Shown here piece after piece: positions 4,942 through 6,628 of a stretch of 6,628 bases of DNA. The DNA lies in the NCBI GenBank assembly GCA_049293335.1, contig JBATSO010000001.1, positions 1 through 6,628 of the forward strand, in the 5' to 3' direction. Both the position numbers and the translations under genes were made by a program. The notes below the pieces were generated by a model. It was not told the origin of the DNA. It saw only the letters and a program-made list of their open reading frames with translations, and did not search any database. The stretch's first letter is position 1. Every line of letters starts with the position of its first letter. The DNA is from JAGXIT01 sp049293335 (GTDB taxonomy: Bacteria > Patescibacteriota > Saccharimonadia > Saccharimonadales > UBA4665).

Positions 4942-5677
4942 GATTTCTGAGGCTACCAAGGCAACGCTGCAACAATTACTGCAAAGACAATCTACATATA
5001 AACCCAGTGCGGCTGTACTAGATAAACTAGCAGGCGTTGACTTTACCTGTTTTGTCGGGGCAACCTGCATGGGCAAAACAACCCTTATGGATGGCCTGGT
5101 GGCACTTGACTCAAGTGTGTACGGCAAATCCCGAAACTTCGTTACCCGCCCGCCTCGCGCCGATGACGACCTAAACCGCTACTATTACTACGAATACACC
5201 GACAAAGGCTTACGGCCCATCTTGGACCGCATCGCCAGCGGCGAACTGCTTCAGTACAACATTAACCCATTTAATCTGCTGGTCTACGGCAGCGAGGTCA
5301 ATGGCTACCCGCACCGCTATAACCTAGGTGATATTTTTGCCAGTTCAATCGATGGTTTTCGGCAGCTTGGCTTTGGCACGCTCCGAGTTTTTACAGTGGT
5401 TGCAGAGGCCGAAACCTGGCGAGAACGCTTCGAAACACGTTTTTCTGCGGACCATCCTCAAAAGCAAGCCAGAATTCAGGAAGCTGTAAGCAGTTTAGAA
5501 TGGTCGCTTGCCCAAAATAGTTCTAACCATGCCTGGATTTTCGACCAAGATGGCGACCTACAAAATGCCGTGCAGCGCGCAGACCTAGCTATTCGCCGTG
5601 GTACCATGCCAGACGCCAATGAGGCCATACACGCAGCGCAAGGGTGCTTACAAGAAGCTCGAGCCATACTAACATGA
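4940..5677 (+). CDS. Guanylate-kinase-like P-loop nucleotide kinase
   Basis: The order of elements follows guanylate kinase, which converts GMP or dGMP to the diphosphate with ATP. Visible are Walker A GATCMGKT (40-47), TRPPR (69-73) followed by an acidic stretch and a Tyr run (81-84) where the family has its GMP-contacting Glu and Tyr, NLLVYGSEV matching the usual 'YGT...V' segment, and a C-terminal ERFETRF-R-x-EW helix region before IFDQDGDL. At 245 residues it is longer than standard enzymes (about 190-210), with some 33 extra N-terminal residues and a 25-residue C-terminal tail. GMP-binding positions look divergent, so the true substrate may differ or it may be a paralogue of the housekeeping enzyme. 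The start is set by the -10 box 7 nt upstream. The stop overlaps the Nudix start (ATGA). Confidence 0.85.
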   Translation: MISEATKATLQQLLQRQSTYKPSAAVLDKLAGVDFTCFVGATCMGKTTLMDGLVALDSSVYGKSRNFVTRPPRADDDLNRYYYYEYTDKGLRPILDRIASGELLQYNINPFNLLVYGSEVNGYPHRYNLGDIFASSIDGFRQLGFGTLRVFTVVAEAETWRERFETRFSADHPQKQARIQEAVSSLEWSLAQNSSNHAWIFDQDGDLQNAVQRADLAIRRGTMPDANEAIHAAQGCLQEARAILT

Positions 5678-6150
5678 AAGATCAAACCTGCACGGTTGCT
5701 TTTTTATTACGCGGTAACGAGCTGCTGCTTGCCCGCAAAAAACGCGGCTTTGGCATGGGCAAATGGAACGGGGCAGGCGGCAAAGTCGAACCTAGCGAAA
5801 GCCTTGAAGTCGCTATGGTCCGCGAATGCCAAGAAGAACTAACTGTTACACCCACCGTATACGAACGCGTGGCTTACCATGACTTTTTGCTAGACGCAGA
5901 CACCGCACAACCGTGGCACCAGTTTACCTACACCTACCTGGTGCACGACTGGCAAGGCGAGCCAGCCGAAACCGAAGAAATGGCACCCAAATGGTTTACT
6001 CAAAACTTAGTACCCTACGAAGCTATGTGGTCCGACGACATCGAATGGCTGCCTCTGGTACTAGCAGGTAAAAAGCTACGTACGCAGTTTCATTTTAACC
6101 ACCGTGAACAAGTTATATATAAACGTATTGAGGAGGTAGCAGCTTTATGA
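5674..6150 (+). CDS. MTH1/NUDT1-like Nudix hydrolase (8-oxo-dGTP diphosphatase type)
   Basis: Enzymes of this group hydrolyse oxidised purine (d)NTPs to monophosphates, keeping 8-oxoguanine out of DNA. At 158 residues it is nearly the size of human MTH1 (156) and resembles it along its length. KKRGFGMGKWNGAGGKV (22-38) includes the Asn32 pocket residue, the Nudix box runs from Gly36 with Glu42 and RECQEE (50-55), and MWSDDIEWLPLVL (118-130) carries Trp119, Asp121 and Asp122, equivalent to the base-recognising Trp117, Asp119 and Asp120. The box ends EE-LTV, so the usual glycine after EE is replaced or deleted. The start at 5674 overlaps the kinase stop in ATGA; an in-frame ATG at 5644 would prepend residues encoded inside the kinase gene and lacks family resemblance. 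The stop overlaps the next gene in a second ATGA. It is part of a coupled operon. Confidence 0.93.
   Translation: MKDQTCTVAFLLRGNELLLARKKRGFGMGKWNGAGGKVEPSESLEVAMVRECQEELTVTPTVYERVAYHDFLLDADTAQPWHQFTYTYLVHDWQGEPAETEEMAPKWFTQNLVPYEAMWSDDIEWLPLVLAGKKLRTQFHFNHREQVIYKRIEEVAAL
6131..6136 (+). promoter_or_regulatory. Strong Shine-Dalgarno for the HAD gene
   Basis: AGGAGG at 6131-6136 lies 10 nt before the ATG at 6147, inside the end of the Nudix gene. It is the only strong Shine-Dalgarno found before a start codon in the window. It confirms the overlapping start and shows that the host ribosome does use such sites for internal genes. Confidence 0.75.
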
Positions 6151-6628
6151 GCCAACCATTTGCCGTCTTTGATATAGATGGCACACTCATTCGCTGGCAA
6201 CTGTTTCATGCCATTGTGCACGCCCTCGGCAAAAAAGGCCACATACTACGCCGCACCCACGACCGTATTCACCACGCACGCATGGCCTGGAAAAACCGCA
6301 ACACCAACGAAGGTTTTAGCGCGTACGAAACGGTGCTGGTTGAGGCCTATTTGCAGGCCCTAACCACCATTCACCCCGACGATTACGCGGTTATCGTACA
6401 CGAAGTGTACGAAGAGTTTAAAGACCAAACATTCACCTACACCCGCGACCTAGTGCGTTCCTTGAAAGAGCAGGGGTATGTGCTTTTTGCGATCAGTGGT
6501 TCTCAGCATGAAATAGTCGAAAAAGTGGCACAATACCACGGATTCCACGCCGCCATCGGCGCAAAACTTTTGCAAAAAGATGGCATGTTTACGGGCCAAG
6601 TCGACACCCCCATTTTTGATAAAAAAGC
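6147..6628 (+). CDS. HAD-superfamily phosphatase (SerB-like, subfamily IB), partial
   Basis: 160 complete codons are present before the right edge. Motif I is FDIDGTL (residues 8-14) with nucleophile Asp9 and acid-base Asp11; motif II is FAISGSQ with Ser117; a GAKLLQKDGMFTGQ segment follows, typical of subfamily IB proteins such as phosphoserine phosphatase relatives. The window stops at DKK (158-160), where the motif III lysine is expected, so motif IV is not seen. The cap between motifs I and II is helical and rich in His and Arg. The start overlaps the Nudix stop by ATGA and has a good Shine-Dalgarno. The substrate is unknown; its place after a nucleotide kinase and a Nudix hydrolase would suit removal of phosphate from a nucleotide or sugar phosphate, but this is only context. 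Confidence 0.88.
   Translation, partial: MSQPFAVFDIDGTLIRWQLFHAIVHALGKKGHILRRTHDRIHHARMAWKNRNTNEGFSAYETVLVEAYLQALTTIHPDDYAVIVHEVYEEFKDQTFTYTRDLVRSLKEQGYVLFAISGSQHEIVEKVAQYHGFHAAIGAKLLQKDGMFTGQVDTPIFDKK

Noticed and set aside
4754..4975. Minus-strand reading frame of 73 codons across the gene-free region
   Set aside because: It runs through the 40-bp palindrome and overlaps the kinase start; it shows no recognisable motif and has no clear promoter.
5644..5673. Longer start for the Nudix gene at 5644
   Set aside because: The added residues lie in the kinase gene and have no counterpart in MTH1-type proteins; the ATGA overlap at 5674 fits the second overlap downstream.
5674..6150. Recoded TGA (glycine, as in some Patescibacteria)
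   Set aside because: TGA ends two genes in ATGA overlaps and is absent in-frame elsewhere; conserved Gly and Trp positions use standard codons.

Overview
The window is a compact, gene-dense bacterial stretch of moderate GC that uses the standard genetic code (TGG for Trp, no in-frame TGA). Short intergenic gaps, 0-3 nt junctions between genes, very few Shine-Dalgarno sites, promoters that fire at or just before the start codon, and the set of small housekeeping proteins all fit the Patescibacteria/CPR, perhaps Saccharibacteria (TM7). That placement is inferred from style and gene content, not from a marker gene. No mobile element, CRISPR array, rRNA or tRNA is visible.

Layout. Positions 1-566 (minus strand) hold the N-terminal part of pyrH (UMP kinase), which runs off the left edge. 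A divergent promoter region (567-673) leads to two matching two-gene modules on the plus strand. In each, a small coiled-coil protein is followed 3 nt later by a nucleic-acid or nucleotide enzyme: 674-1228 coiled coil then exonuclease III (1232-2026), and 2077-2334 coiled coil then an HD-domain 5'-nucleotidase-like protein (2338-2958). A spacer (2959-3111) carries a three-copy repeat that forms a long hairpin followed by a T-run. Next come a proline iminopeptidase-like alpha/beta hydrolase (3112-4035) and a small uncharacterised protein 1 nt downstream (4037-4579). A 360-bp gene-free stretch (4580-4939) contains a perfect 40-bp palindrome and a sharp change of GC skew. Finally a tightly overlapping three-gene operon begins: guanylate-kinase-like P-loop protein (4940-5677), MTH1-type Nudix hydrolase (5674-6150) and a HAD phosphatase cut by the right edge (6147-6628).

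Theme. Six of the nine genes handle nucleotides, nucleic acids or phosphates: UMP kinase, exonuclease III, HD nucleotidase, guanylate-kinase-like protein, 8-oxo-dGTPase-like Nudix enzyme and HAD phosphatase. This suggests nucleotide-pool maintenance and oxidative DNA repair, but they lie in at least four transcription units, so a single system is not shown.

The most striking non-coding signals are the five -10 boxes placed 7 or 9 nt before a start codon (predicted leaderless or near-leaderless mRNAs), the 40-bp palindrome at 4759-4798, and the repeat at 2993-3075 that can fold into two mutually exclusive hairpins.
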